From positions 1 to 17,043 of the forward strand of contig CAZASB010000071.1 in assembly GCA_964487655.1 (NCBI GenBank): a stretch of 17,043 nucleotides of DNA, read 5' to 3'. A model generated the notes under the pieces. That model did not search any database, was not told the DNA's origin, and was given only the letters and a program-made list of their open reading frames with translations. This DNA comes from PWXP01 sp964487655 (lineage in GTDB: Bacteria; Planctomycetota; Planctomycetia; Pirellulales; Thermoguttaceae). Both the position numbers and the translations under genes were made by a program. Positions 1-8,065 of the stretch are shown piece after piece. Numbering within the stretch: position 1 is the stretch's first letter; each line of letters starts with the position of its first letter.

Positions 1-1
1 C

Positions 2-343
2 CTGGACGGCAAGCCGCTGGCGGAGGCCAACGTGCAATTCCATCCCGTGGGCAACACGCAAGGACGAGGCGCCGCCGCCAATACCGACGCCGACGGTCGT
101 TACTCACTCATCTCGCCGGATGGCAGCAAGGGAGCGCCTGTTGGCGACTACAAGGTGGTCGTCAGTAAGCTGGTCATGCCCGATGGCTCGCTCTTTTCGG
201 CTGCGGAGGGCGTGGCGCCGATGGACTCGCCCGCCCGGGAGGCTGTGCCAGCTCGCTACAACGATTACGAGCGAACCGTTCTCACCGCCAAGGTGCCCGA
301 CGGTGGTGGAACGGTCGATTTCCCACTCACTTCCAGGCGCTAG
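2..343 (+). CDS. Carboxypeptidase-regulatory-like small protein, C-terminal part (5' end outside window)
   Basis: The reading frame is open from base 2 and ends at TAG 341-343. It starts inside a gene, because the in-frame residues LDGKPLAEANVQFHPVG precede the first possible start codon. That motif, followed by TDADGRYSL and GAPVGDYKVVVSK, is the beta-sandwich pattern of carboxypeptidase regulatory-like (transthyretin-like) domains. Planctomycetes carry many such small proteins of about 130-150 residues, often with a lipoprotein signal and often beside DUF1559 pilin-like genes. The signal region would lie upstream of this window. About 113 residues are visible. The role is unknown, and surface or periplasmic binding is the usual guess for the family. 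It converges on cysA with only 14 bp between stop codons and no obvious terminator hairpin. Confidence 0.7.
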   Translation: MDGKPLAEANVQFHPVGNTQGRGAAANTDADGRYSLISPDGSKGAPVGDYKVVVSKLVMPDGSLFSAAEGVAPMDSPAREAVPARYNDYERTVLTAKVPDGGGTVDFPLTSRR

Positions 344-357
344 AGGCTGACGCCACT

Positions 358-1419
358 CTACCCGGCGAAAACACGAATGTGCCGCGGACGCACGTAAACC
401 GCGCTCCCGACCGCAAGATGCATCGTGTCGAATCGCTCCTGCGATATCTCCGATGTCAGACGCTGATTCGTACTGGTCAGCAGTTCGACCCGCACCAACG
501 GACCGGCCGAATGGATTCGTACCACCTTGGCCTCCAGCGCCGGCAGATTGCTCACCTTCGTGTCGATCGTAACGTCGTAGGGGCGAACAAATACGCGAGC
601 ATCCCCGACAATCTGCCGCCGATTTTCAGGAAACGGAAGATTCAACTCGCTGAACTGCACTGTTCCCCCGTTCACCCGGCCGCGGAATGCGTTCACGTCG
701 CCCAAGAAATGCATGACGAACTCGGTCGCCGGGCGATGGAACACGTCGTCGGGCGAGCCAACCTGCTCGATCTTCCCACGGTTCATCACGACAATCCGGT
801 CGGCCACTTCGAGTGCCTCGTCCTGGTCATGCGTGACGAACACGCTGGTCACGTGCAGTTCGTCGTGCAGCCGCCTTAGCCACGTGCGAAGCTCCTTGCG
901 CACCTTCGCGTCGAGCGCGCCGAACGGCTCGTCCAACAGCAGAACCTTCGGTTCAACCGCCAGTGCGCGGGCAAGCGCAATACGCTGACGCTGCCCGCCG
1001 GAAAGCTGGTGTGGATAGCGAGCCGCCATCCCTTCGAGTTGTACGAGCTGAAGCAATTCAAGCACCTTGTCGCGGATGAACGCCTTACTGGGCCGCTCGC
1101 GTCGCCGTTTCACCCGCAGGCCAAACGCCACGTTCTCGAACACGCTCATGTGTCGGAACAGCGCATAATGCTGAAACACGAACCCAACGCCTCGCGCGCT
1201 CACATGCCGGCGGGCCACATCCTCGTCGTGAAAGTACATCCCGCCGCTGCCAGGATCGGCCTTTTCCAGCCCGGCGATGATTCGCAACAGGGTGGTCTTC
1301 CCGGAACCCGACGGACCGAGCAGCGCGAGCAGTTCGCCCGACCCGACCGTGAGGCTTACGTCGTCCAACGCTCTGAACGTGCCAAACGTCTTGCTTATAT
1401 TGCGTACGCCGATGCTCAT
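358..1419 (-). CDS. cysA: Sulfate/thiosulfate ABC transporter ATP-binding protein CysA
   Basis: This is the ATPase that powers sulfate/thiosulfate import at the cytoplasmic face of the membrane. The 353-residue product shows all ABC hallmarks: Walker A GPSGSGKT (residues 35-42), Q-loop VFQ (81-83), signature LSGGQ (139-143), Walker B VLLLDE (159-164) and H-loop His in VTHDQDEALE (about 197). A TOBE-like C-terminal domain of about 110 residues follows, and total length is close to the roughly 365 residues of E. coli CysA. The start at 1419 is chosen because translation then begins MSIGVRNISKTFG, the normal family N-terminus. It is preceded by AAGGAG seven bases upstream. The ATG overlaps the cysW stop (ATGA), indicating translational coupling. 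The frame stays open upstream to 1899, but that stretch is a shadow of cysW. It is the last gene of the operon. Confidence 0.95.
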   Translation of the reverse strand: MSIGVRNISKTFGTFRALDDVSLTVGSGELLALLGPSGSGKTTLLRIIAGLEKADPGSGGMYFHDEDVARRHVSARGVGFVFQHYALFRHMSVFENVAFGLRVKRRRERPSKAFIRDKVLELLQLVQLEGMAARYPHQLSGGQRQRIALARALAVEPKVLLLDEPFGALDAKVRKELRTWLRRLHDELHVTSVFVTHDQDEALEVADRIVVMNRGKIEQVGSPDDVFHRPATEFVMHFLGDVNAFRGRVNGGTVQFSELNLPFPENRRQIVGDARVFVRPYDVTIDTKVSNLPALEAKVVRIHSAGPLVRVELLTSTNQRLTSEISQERFDTMHLAVGSAVYVRPRHIRVFAG

Positions 1420-2321
1420 GGATTGTCTCCTTGTTCTGCCTCGCGGGCCGCCTTGGCGTGGTCGCGCGCCGTCTTCCACTCGACTCCCGACTTGACCACC
1501 AGAGTCACTACGGCCAGCATCGCCAGCAGTGACGCGACCGCGAACGAGGCGGTGGTCTGGTAGTCGTTGTAAAGCACCTCGATGTGCAGCGGCATGGTGT
1601 TGGTCTGCCCGCGAATATGGCCCGAAACGACTGATACCGCGCCGAACTCGCCCATCGCGCGAGCGTTGGTAAGAATAACCCCATATAACAGCCCCCACTT
1701 GATGTTCGGTAGCGTCACCCGCCAGAAGGTTTGGAACCCGCTTGCGCCAAGCGTAAGGGCCGACTGCTCCTCCTCGGTGCCCTGCGCCTGCATCAACGGA
1801 ATCAGCTCTCGCACGACGAAGGGGAACGTCACGAACATCGTCGCCATGACAATGCCGGGCACGGCGAAGATGACGCGAATACCATGCTCCTGGAGCCACG
1901 GTCCGAACCAGCCGCGGGCGCCAAACAAGATGACGAAGATCATTCCAGCAATCACCGGCGAAATGGCGAACGGCAGGTCGATCATCGTGGTCAGCAGGTT
2001 CTTGCCCTTGAACTCGAACTTGGCAATGGCCCAGGCCGCGGTAACGCCAAACAACGTATTCATCGGCACGGAAACGCCAGCGGCAATCAAGGTCAGCCAG
2101 ATGGCCGAACGAGCGTCTGGCGTAGTGAACGACGCGAGGTACACGTTCGTACCCTCGCGAAACGCGTAGAAGAACACAAGCACCAACGGTAGAAAAAGGA
2201 ACAGCCCCAGGAATGCAAGCGCCGCCCCGATCAGCAGCCAGCGAGTCAGCGCCGATTCGGTCGTGGCGGCAATCGGACGTGCCTTTGCCGCATCGAGTCG
2301 TAGTGCAACGTGAGCTGCCAT
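1416..2321 (-). CDS. cysW: Sulfate/thiosulfate ABC transporter permease CysW
   Basis: This is one of the two membrane subunits of the sulfate importer. The 301-residue product has about six hydrophobic segments, beginning with a strong one at roughly residues 29-55. It carries an EAA-type loop (EEEQSALTLGASGFQTFWRV) that docks on the ATPase, followed by the family-typical RAMGEFGAVSVVSGHIRGQT. Length fits CysW (291 residues in E. coli). The start at 2321 (MAAHVALRLDAA) is preferred because it lies 14 bp after the cysT stop and has a weak AGGGA upstream. An alternative ATG at 2363 would add 14 unlikely residues and overlap cysT. It sits third in the operon, and its stop codon overlaps the cysA start. 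Confidence 0.93.
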   Translation of the reverse strand: MAAHVALRLDAAKARPIAATTESALTRWLLIGAALAFLGLFLFLPLVLVFFYAFREGTNVYLASFTTPDARSAIWLTLIAAGVSVPMNTLFGVTAAWAIAKFEFKGKNLLTTMIDLPFAISPVIAGMIFVILFGARGWFGPWLQEHGIRVIFAVPGIVMATMFVTFPFVVRELIPLMQAQGTEEEQSALTLGASGFQTFWRVTLPNIKWGLLYGVILTNARAMGEFGAVSVVSGHIRGQTNTMPLHIEVLYNDYQTTASFAVASLLAMLAVVTLVVKSGVEWKTARDHAKAAREAEQGDNP

Positions 2322-2335
2322 GCCGGTGGTATTCC

Positions 2336-3199
2336 CTATGCCTGGAACCGCCTGCTCCACCATTGAAGCAGATTGATAATCAACAGCAGCACGAACGCGG
2401 CCATGAGCATGACCACGCCAATGGCCGTCGCGCCGACGTAGTCGAACTGTTCGAGCCGAATAAGAATCAACAGCGGCGCGATCTCCGTCTTGTAGGGCAT
2501 ATTGCCCGCAATGAAGAAGATCGAACCGAACTCGCCCACCGCCCTGGCAAAGGCCAACGCAAAACCGGTCAGCAGCGACGGCATGATGGTAGGCAGGATG
2601 ACGCGACGAAACGTTTGCCAGCGAGTCGCTCCCAGGCTCGCCGCCGCCTCCTCCAACTCCTGGTCCAGGTCTTCCAGGGCCGGCTGTACCGTGCGAACCA
2701 CGAACGGCAACCCAATGAGCGTCAGCGCAATCACAATGCCCGGATAGGCATAGGCAATCTGGATGCCCAGCACGTCAAACCATCGGCCGACCCAGCCGGT
2801 GTGGGCATAAAGAGTCGTCAGCGCAATCCCCGATACGGCCGTGGGCATTGCAAACGGCAGGTCGACAATCGCGTCGACGAACCGCTTGCCCCAAAACTCA
2901 TAACGCACCAGAACCCACGCCACGACGAGTCCGAACACCCCATTGAGCGTTGCCGCGATGAGCGACGCCCCGAAACTCAGCTTATAGGACGCCAGCACCC
3001 GCGGATCGACAACCGCTTTCTCCCAGAACTCGGCCAGCGTCATGCGCGTGCCGGTAAACAGCACCAGACCGCCCAACGGAATCAGCAGCACTAGCGTCAT
3101 GTACAGCAGAGTGAACCCCATGCTCAGGCCGAAGCCAGGAAGCACGCTAGGCTGCTTCAGTCGGAAGCGAGGCAGTGAAACTCGTAGGGATACGCTCAT
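2336..3199 (-). CDS. cysT: Sulfate/thiosulfate ABC transporter permease CysT (CysU)
   Basis: This is the second membrane subunit of the sulfate importer, 287 residues. A short basic N-terminus (MSVSLRVSLPRFRLKQPSVLPGFG) is followed by a first membrane helix around residues 27-49. Further helices follow, then the EAA loop (ELEEAAASLGATRWQTFRRV), then RAVGEFGSIFFIAGNMP, a segment shared with CysT proteins. DLPFAMPTAVSGIALTTLY is also characteristic of the family. The start is backed by GGAGG about 13 bases upstream and a GGTGG closer in. It follows the binding-protein gene by 21 bp and precedes cysW by 14 bp, so the four genes form one transcription unit. CysT and CysW are expected to form the heterodimeric channel. 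Confidence 0.94.
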   Translation of the reverse strand: MSVSLRVSLPRFRLKQPSVLPGFGLSMGFTLLYMTLVLLIPLGGLVLFTGTRMTLAEFWEKAVVDPRVLASYKLSFGASLIAATLNGVFGLVVAWVLVRYEFWGKRFVDAIVDLPFAMPTAVSGIALTTLYAHTGWVGRWFDVLGIQIAYAYPGIVIALTLIGLPFVVRTVQPALEDLDQELEEAAASLGATRWQTFRRVILPTIMPSLLTGFALAFARAVGEFGSIFFIAGNMPYKTEIAPLLILIRLEQFDYVGATAIGVVMLMAAFVLLLIINLLQWWSRRFQA

Positions 3200-3220
3200 C
3201 TTACCACCCCATCCTCCGCA

Positions 3221-4375
3221 TCAATGAGGTTTGTAAATCTGGTCGAACGTGCCGCCATCGGCGAAGTGCTTGGCGCTGGCCGCGGCCCAGCCGCCAAACA
3301 CCTCGTTGATGGTGAACAGTTCGAGTTGCGGGAATTGATCGCGATACTTGGCCTTTGCCGCCTCCGACGCGGTAGGACGATAATAGTTCTTGCCGGCAAG
3401 ATCCTGGCCCACTTCGCTGTACAGATACTCCAGGTACGCCTGAGCGACTTCGCGGGTTCCCTTTCGATCGACGTTTTTATCCACCATCGCGACGACTGGC
3501 TCAGCGAGGATACTCACCGGCGGAACAACCAGTTCCACTCCGGCGGCGTCCAGCTCGCCTGCCCCCAAGAGCGCTTCGTTCTCCCAGTTGATCAACACGT
3601 CGCCGATGCGCCGCTGGATGAATGTATTGGTCGCTCCGCGGGCCCCGCGGTCCAGCACGGGGACATTACGGTACACGGCCGTAACGTACTCTTGCGCCTT
3701 GTTGTTCGCTGTGGCAACCTGCTTGGCGTGGGTCGGATCGTTCACTTTGACCACCCAGTCATCGCCCAGTTCTTTCCGCAGTGCGTGGCCCCACATGGCC
3801 AGGTAGTTCCACCGTGCCACACCAGAGGTCTTCGGATTTGGCATGATGACCTCGACACCCTCGCGGGCCAGGTCGTCCCATGCGTGGATGTTTTTCGGAT
3901 TGCCCTTGCGCACCAGAAAGGCCAGGGTCGATGCGTATGGTGCGCTGTTGTGCGGCAGTCGCTTCTGCCAGTCGGTCGGCAGCAAGCCGCTATGCTCGGC
4001 AATCGCGTCCACGTCGAACGCCAGTGCGAGTGTAACGACATCGGCCTCCAAGCCGTCGATCACCGCGCGCGACTGGCTGCCCGATCCACCGTGCGACTGG
4101 TCGATCTTGACGGTCTGACCGGTCTCCTCCAGCCAATGCTTGGCAAACGCCTCGTTGAACTCGCGATACAGCTCGCGGGTCGGATCATAGGAGACGTTCA
4201 GGATCGTGATTCTCTTCCCTCCGCCAGCGATTTTTTCACCCCCCGGCTGCGCTGTCCCGCATCCTGGAAACCACAACATGGCGGTGAACAGCGTGAACAG
4301 GACCGAGTGACGGAACTGGCCTCCGCTGAAGGTCGACTTCTCCCAAATACAATAAGTGCGATAGTGTTTCGACAT
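3221..4375 (-). CDS. sbp: Sulfate/thiosulfate-binding protein (Sbp/CysP family), probably exported
   Basis: This is the extracytoplasmic receptor that delivers sulfate or thiosulfate to CysTWA. The 384-residue product contains the family signature regions ILNVSYDPTRELYREFN (about 58-74), QSHGGSGSQSRAVIDGLEAD (93-112) with its anion-binding loop, and MPNPKTSGVARWNYLAMWG (178-196). The start at 4375 (MSKHYRTYCIW) is chosen over the upstream ATG at 4552 because AAGGA lies just upstream and the mature domain then begins near residue 55, as expected. The N-terminus has an unusually long leader: about 23 polar residues, then a hydrophobic stretch ending LWFPGC at residue 39. The Cys could be a lipid-modified anchor, but Phe and Pro at -3 and -2 make a poor lipobox. 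It could be Sbp or CysP; the sequence does not decide between sulfate and thiosulfate preference. Confidence 0.92.
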   Translation of the reverse strand: MSKHYRTYCIWEKSTFSGGQFRHSVLFTLFTAMLWFPGCGTAQPGGEKIAGGGKRITILNVSYDPTRELYREFNEAFAKHWLEETGQTVKIDQSHGGSGSQSRAVIDGLEADVVTLALAFDVDAIAEHSGLLPTDWQKRLPHNSAPYASTLAFLVRKGNPKNIHAWDDLAREGVEVIMPNPKTSGVARWNYLAMWGHALRKELGDDWVVKVNDPTHAKQVATANNKAQEYVTAVYRNVPVLDRGARGATNTFIQRRIGDVLINWENEALLGAGELDAAGVELVVPPVSILAEPVVAMVDKNVDRKGTREVAQAYLEYLYSEVGQDLAGKNYYRPTASEAAKAKYRDQFPQLELFTINEVFGGWAAASAKHFADGGTFDQIYKPH

Positions 4376-4770
4376 GTCTATCCTTATTCCGGCGTGGTGG
4401 TCAACGCTTGACAAGGGTCGTCGCAATCGTCGTGCCACTAAAGGCTGAGCGGGCCGATTCGGGAGTGCCGTTCGCTCTGGTTGGCCCCGCCAACAGCTTA
4501 ACCGGAAGCAGGAAACGTATCGTAACCCATTGCAGTAAATAGACTTGTGCATCGGTCGTCGTTTCGGCCATCATGCACCGCCCGAGATGTCCAAGGGGTG
4601 CGTGGCGAAAGTTCCTCCGCGCTTTCCAAGAGAAATGGATCGAGCGTAGCCCGCCAGAACCGTGGTAAATCACAGGCGACTGCTTTTATACACAGCGTTA
4701 CCCGTTACATAAAACGATCAAGCCCCCGAGCATCCGACGCATGGCCACTTGGAGTCCCAGTTGGCACTAC
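4376..4770. other. 395-bp gap between the regulator gene and the sulfate operon
   Basis: No convincing gene is seen. A 90-codon frame on the minus strand (4401-4673) resembles nothing recognised. The gap must hold the promoter and leader of the sulfate operon, which reads leftward from 4375. I could not find a convincing -35/-10 pair or a known sulfur riboswitch. The only clear structure is a hairpin at 4477-4496, listed separately. No poly-T terminator follows the upstream regulator gene, so read-through from it cannot be excluded. Confidence 0.5.
4477..4496 (-). promoter_or_regulatory. Short hairpin in the leader of the sulfate operon
   Basis: On the + strand CTGGTTGGC pairs with GCCAACAG across a CCC loop. 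This gives an 8-bp stem with one bulged base, and the core GTTGGC/GCCAAC is perfect. It lies about 100 bp upstream of the sulfate-binding protein start and would be in its leader RNA. It is not followed by a T tract on either strand, so it is not a classic terminator. Any regulatory role is a guess. Confidence 0.25.
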
Positions 4771-5946
4771 CTACTTTTTTGGGGGGTTCATCCTCCGCGA
4801 ACGGTATTCGGCAGGTGTGTAGCCGGTTGTTCGCCGGAACAGCGTGGTCATGTACTGCACGTAGTTGAAGCCCGTGCGGTGCGTGATCTGCTGGATGGAC
4901 AGGGACGTGGTATCGAGGAGTTGCTTGATCCGCTCAATCTGCACTCGCTGAATCTCGCTGTGAATGGTGCGTCCCAGGAGTGTTTGGAAGCGTTTCTCCA
5001 GAGTCGAGCAGGAGACGGCCACTTGCTGGAGCACGTCGGGCAGCCCGATGCCCTCGCAAGCATAGGCGCGAATGAACCGGATCGCGGCGGCAACATCGGA
5101 GTCCTCGACGGCCACCACGTCGGTAGATTGCCGAGCGACGAGCCTTTCTGGGGGAATGAGAAACTCCTTGCGGCCCGGTTGGCGGCCGGCCATCAGGTGG
5201 TCCAGCAAGGCGGCCGCTTCGTAGCCCATCTGAAACGTTCCCTGCTCAACACTGCTCAACGGCGGCCGAGTCAACTCACACATGATCTCGTCGTTGTCGA
5301 CGCCAATCATAGCCACATCGTCCGGAACCCTCAGCCCCAGGGTGCGACATGCCTCGAGCAGGTGCCGCGCCCGGGCGTCGTTGCATGCCATCACCCCCAA
5401 CGGATAGGTAAGCGTGCGAAGCCATTCCACCAGCCCCTGCTGTATATCGCTCCAGCGCCGCGCGGACGCTTGCGTGCCCGTGTAGACACTGCACGGATAC
5501 CCTTGTTGGCGAATCCTGGCACGGAACGCCTTCGCACGCTCGGCCGACCAGCCGTTCACCCGCGTGCGCGGGAAGCCACAGAAAGCAAACCGTTTCAGGC
5601 CGCATTCGAGCAGATGTTCGGCTGCTATCTGCCCAATCGAGGGGTTGTCGGTAATGAGATATGGGACATTCGAGGAGGGGTCGTACCAACCGTAACCGCC
5701 GCCGATCCCCACCACGGGCGTAGCCACGTCTCGCAACGCGGCGGCCACTTTGCGGTCGTCGAAGTCGACAATCAGTCCGTCGCCGTCCCAGAAGTCCAGA
5801 TCGGGCAGCTTCTGGATGGGATCCTCCTCCGCGTACAGGCTCCAGGTGCCTACCTCGTGCATATAGTGCGCAATACCGCGGATAATGCCCCGGTCGTAGG
5901 GTCGGGTCAGATTACATACGACGGCAACTCGGCGGATTTTGACCAT
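4771..5946 (-). CDS. XylR-like transcriptional regulator (periplasmic-binding-like sensor domain + AraC HTH)
   Basis: This is a sugar-responsive transcription factor of the XylR type, 391 residues, almost the same length as E. coli XylR (392). Residues 1 to about 270 form a LacI/GalR-like ligand-binding fold: KIRRVAVVCNLTRPYDRGII at the start, then LITDNPSIGQIAAEHLLECG, GVMACNDARARHLLEACR and VAMIGVDNDEIMCELTRPPL, all typical of this sensor. The last 100 residues are an AraC-family double helix-turn-helix, including SLSIQQITHRTGFNYVQYMT and FRRTTGYTPAEYRSRR. The start at 5946 (MVKIRRVAVV) is chosen because the fold begins there, with GAGG close upstream. The longer frame from 6003 adds an unlikely 19 residues. 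It is divergent from the sugar operon at 6244 and most likely controls it. The effector is unknown; such regulators are numerous in planctomycetes and need not bind xylose. Confidence 0.9.
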   Translation of the reverse strand: MVKIRRVAVVCNLTRPYDRGIIRGIAHYMHEVGTWSLYAEEDPIQKLPDLDFWDGDGLIVDFDDRKVAAALRDVATPVVGIGGGYGWYDPSSNVPYLITDNPSIGQIAAEHLLECGLKRFAFCGFPRTRVNGWSAERAKAFRARIRQQGYPCSVYTGTQASARRWSDIQQGLVEWLRTLTYPLGVMACNDARARHLLEACRTLGLRVPDDVAMIGVDNDEIMCELTRPPLSSVEQGTFQMGYEAAALLDHLMAGRQPGRKEFLIPPERLVARQSTDVVAVEDSDVAAAIRFIRAYACEGIGLPDVLQQVAVSCSTLEKRFQTLLGRTIHSEIQRVQIERIKQLLDTTSLSIQQITHRTGFNYVQYMTTLFRRTTGYTPAEYRSRRMNPPKK

Positions 5947-6005
5947 GTCCTCTATGTCCTTTATTCTACATGCCTCGAAGTGGCCACGAAGTCCCTTAAC
6001 CAAAA

Positions 6006-6034
6006 AGTATAACAGATTTGCAAGATAGTATCAT
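6006..6034 (-). promoter_or_regulatory. Candidate promoter of the XylR-like regulator
   Basis: Reading leftward, ATGATA (6034-6029) and TATACT (6011-6006) are separated by 17 bp, matching the sigma-70 consensus at 4 and 5 of 6 positions. They lie about 60 bp upstream of the regulator start, giving a short leader. No competing pair of similar quality was seen in the gap. Confidence 0.45.
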
Positions 6035-6040
6035 TGATCT

Positions 6041-6088
6041 TTCCATCCCAATCATGGAAGCTATACAGAGTGCGGTTCCATCATTCCA
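6041..6088. promoter_or_regulatory. TTCCAT half-site cluster, candidate operator between divergent promoters
   Basis: TTCCAT at 6041-6046 and ATGGAA at 6054-6059 form an inverted repeat with a 7-bp spacer. TTCCAT recurs in direct orientation at 6076-6081, 35 bp from the first copy, and TTCCA recurs at 6084-6088. The cluster begins just upstream of the regulator's candidate -35 and overlaps a weak rightward promoter candidate (TTTCCA 6040-6045, 16 bp, TATACA 6062-6067). A position between divergent promoters suits an AraC/XylR-type operator. This is an inference; the half-sites are short and could be chance. Confidence 0.35.
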
Positions 6089-6243
6089 CTTTAAGCTGCG
6101 AGCGGAGCATGTCGTGGCCAAGGTGTGCGACATGGTGGCAACCGAGAAACACGGCATAGTCGGGGTCATGGCGCACGTGCGCGGCCTCCGGCTTCATGTG
6201 AAAACGAGTGTATCGACTTCAAAACGAAAAGGAGACTTCAATC

Positions 6244-7068
6244 GTGGGAAAAATCGCAATTGGAATGAATCTGGAAGCCATTCGTCATCACGACAAACCA
6301 TTCGAATGGGGTGTGGCAAAGGCTGCGGAAATGGGTTTTGAGTACATCGAACCGATGGTCCACTTCGGCCGTGAGTTGATGAGCGAGGCTGGATATTTCC
6401 ACTCCGTTTCGTTGTTCGACGATCCGCTCCGGATGCGACGCGCGGCAGAGAAGCATGGCCTGAAGATCTCCGGCCTTCAGTCGCACGGGCCCATGTGCCG
6501 CCCGGAACGGCACGGCGAATACCTGAAACTGGCCATTCGCGCCGCGGCGGAATGCGGATGCCCGGTCGTGAACACGGACGAAGGCATCAAAGCACCCTGG
6601 ACGACCGAGGAAGAGGACTACGTCCTGATGCGGTACACGCTTCAAGAGGCCGCGTTCATCGCCGAGCCACGCGGCATCCTCATTGGTCTAGAATGCCACG
6701 CCCAGTATTCTAAAACGCCCGAGGGGCTCGACCGAATATACAACCTTGTCAAATCGCCTTCAATCGGCATCAACCTCGACACGGGCAACGCCTACTTGGC
6801 CGGGGCTGACGTGTACGCTTGGCTCGAGCGGGTTGCCGACCGGCTGGTTCACCTTCATGCCAAGGACATTTCCGTCGAGCATTCCGAGGCCGAACGAGGC
6901 AAAGTAACCGGAACGCCCGTTGGCTGCGCCTGCGGCGACGGCGTGATCGACTGGGCCCGGGTGATCGAAATTTGCCGCCGGTGCCCGCGAGATTTGGTCT
7001 TCTCGGTCGAATGTGGTACAGTGGACCAGGCTGAGCGCAGCGTGAATCACCTAAAATCGCTGTTGTAG
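6244..7068 (+). CDS. Cytosolic TIM-barrel sugar phosphate isomerase/epimerase
   Basis: This 274-residue protein belongs to the xylose-isomerase-like TIM-barrel superfamily (AP endonuclease 2 fold), whose members isomerise or epimerise sugars or keto-polyols using a divalent metal. The expected metal-ligand pattern is visible: Glu in LECH (about 150), Asp in LDTGN (179), His in HLHAKD (205) and Glu in SVECG (256). GDGVIDW (231-237) is also typical. There is no signal peptide, so it should be cytoplasmic. The start is GTG at 6244, chosen because AAAAGGAG ends nine bases upstream and the first beta strand (GKIAIGMNLEAI) follows at once. Upstream in-frame ATG 6208 and an internal ATG at 6265 are less likely. 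It is the first gene of the rightward operon. The substrate is unknown. Confidence 0.85.
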   Translation: MGKIAIGMNLEAIRHHDKPFEWGVAKAAEMGFEYIEPMVHFGRELMSEAGYFHSVSLFDDPLRMRRAAEKHGLKISGLQSHGPMCRPERHGEYLKLAIRAAAECGCPVVNTDEGIKAPWTTEEEDYVLMRYTLQEAAFIAEPRGILIGLECHAQYSKTPEGLDRIYNLVKSPSIGINLDTGNAYLAGADVYAWLERVADRLVHLHAKDISVEHSEAERGKVTGTPVGCACGDGVIDWARVIEICRRCPRDLVFSVECGTVDQAERSVNHLKSLL

Positions 7069-7142
7069 TCGCCGTGGAACGAGATGGCGCTCGGCCGTTT
7101 CCCTCCCGTGCATTGCAACAGAAACAAACGAGGTACACCGCG

Positions 7143-8063
7143 ATGACATGCACGATGGTTAAACAGTTGGTTTATGTTGTTTTCGTCAGCCTATTGTGGT
7201 GCGAAACCGGCGGTGCGGCCGAGCCGCCCGCGCCGCGTTGCCATGCCGACGTCAAGGCCGTCTTGGCCAAAGCGGCGTCAGGGGGCGTGGACGGCGCGCA
7301 GCAGGAGCTGTGCATTGTGCTCGTGGCCGACGTGAAGGACCACGGGCCCGGTGAACACGATTATCCTGCCTGGCAAGAGCGATGGACCGCGCTGCTTGGC
7401 AGCGCCCCGGGAGTCAAGGCCGCCACCGCGTGGAAATGGCCCAGCGAGGAGCAATTCGCGTCGGCCGATCTTGTGGCGTTCTTTTGCTACCGTTCTGGCG
7501 GCGAACGTCGCACATGGAATGAGGAGAGGCTTCAGCAGCTTGAACATTATTTGGCCGGTGGTGGCGGAGTGGTTGTGATCCACTCCGCCACGTACACCGG
7601 CCGGCTTCTTGCCGAGGAGCCCGATGATCGGGTCGCTTCGGTTACCGGGTTGGTGTACGACCGCGCGATCAAATACCGGCACGGCGCCGTCGAGTTGAAT
7701 GTGGTTGCGAAAGACCACCCAATTTGTCTTGGGTTGCCGCCCCGCATGGCCTTCGTTGACGAGCCCTACTGGCCGCCCCACGGCGACCTTGCGAAAGTGG
7801 AGGTTCTAGCCGCAAGCGACGAGGCCGACCCGACCAACTCGGGCGTCATCGGACCGCAACCGTTGTTCTGGACCTACCAACCGGACAAGGGACGAGTATT
7901 CGGCTGCGTGATGGGCCACTACACGTGGACGTTCGAAGACGCCTATTTTCGCATCTTCCTACTGCGCGGCATGGCTTGGGCCGCGGGCGACAGTCCCTAT
8001 CGTTTCGATCCGCTGGTGCTTGTCGGGCTTCCCGAACCGGCAACCAATCGAGATTCGAAGTAA
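7143..8063 (+). CDS. ThuA-like domain protein, exported
   Basis: This 306-residue protein has a ThuA-like fold (trehalose-utilisation type, related to class I glutamine amidotransferase-like domains). Visible landmarks are VADVKDHGPGEHDYPAW near the start of the domain, VVVIHSAT (144-150), DHPI (191-194), VDEPYW (205-210) and GRVFGCVMGHYTWTFEDAYF (250-269), a combination common in planctomycete ThuA proteins. An N-terminal hydrophobic stretch (residues 6-20) ending GGAA-E predicts a Sec signal peptide cleaved near residue 26. Cys20 after LLW is a poor lipobox. The start at 7143 has GAGG nine bases upstream; a second ATG at 7155 is possible, and the frame extends upstream to 7074 without support. 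It lies 74 bp after the isomerase. The family function is linked to disaccharide or keto-sugar use, but the reaction is not settled. Confidence 0.85.
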   Translation: MTCTMVKQLVYVVFVSLLWCETGGAAEPPAPRCHADVKAVLAKAASGGVDGAQQELCIVLVADVKDHGPGEHDYPAWQERWTALLGSAPGVKAATAWKWPSEEQFASADLVAFFCYRSGGERRTWNEERLQQLEHYLAGGGGVVVIHSATYTGRLLAEEPDDRVASVTGLVYDRAIKYRHGAVELNVVAKDHPICLGLPPRMAFVDEPYWPPHGDLAKVEVLAASDEADPTNSGVIGPQPLFWTYQPDKGRVFGCVMGHYTWTFEDAYFRIFLLRGMAWAAGDSPYRFDPLVLVGLPEPATNRDSK

Positions 8064-8065
8064 TT

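Noticed and set aside
1420..1899. Open extension of the cysA frame upstream of 1419
   Set aside because: It runs inside cysW on the same strand in another frame, has no ABC similarity, and a proper start with AAGGAG exists at 1419.
3224..4411. Long 395-codon ORF on the + strand
   Set aside because: It is the antisense shadow of the sulfate-binding protein gene, common at high GC content; composition and order show no protein family.
4741..4780. Imperfect repeat CCACTTGG/CCAGTTGG and T tract as terminator of the regulator gene
   Set aside because: The pairing is only partial and the T tract lies on the wrong strand and side for a leftward transcript.
4741..6012. 423-codon ORF on the + strand
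   Set aside because: It is the antisense shadow of the XylR-like gene, whose minus-strand frame carries clear sensor and HTH motifs.
6018..6341. 107-codon + strand ORF in the divergent gap
   Set aside because: It overlaps the isomerase start in another frame, contains the candidate operator, and has no recognisable domain or good ribosome-binding site.
7198..7206. Possible lipobox at Cys20 of the ThuA-like protein
   Set aside because: The residue before Cys is Trp, which signal peptidase II does not normally accept, and a standard GGAA-E cleavage site follows.
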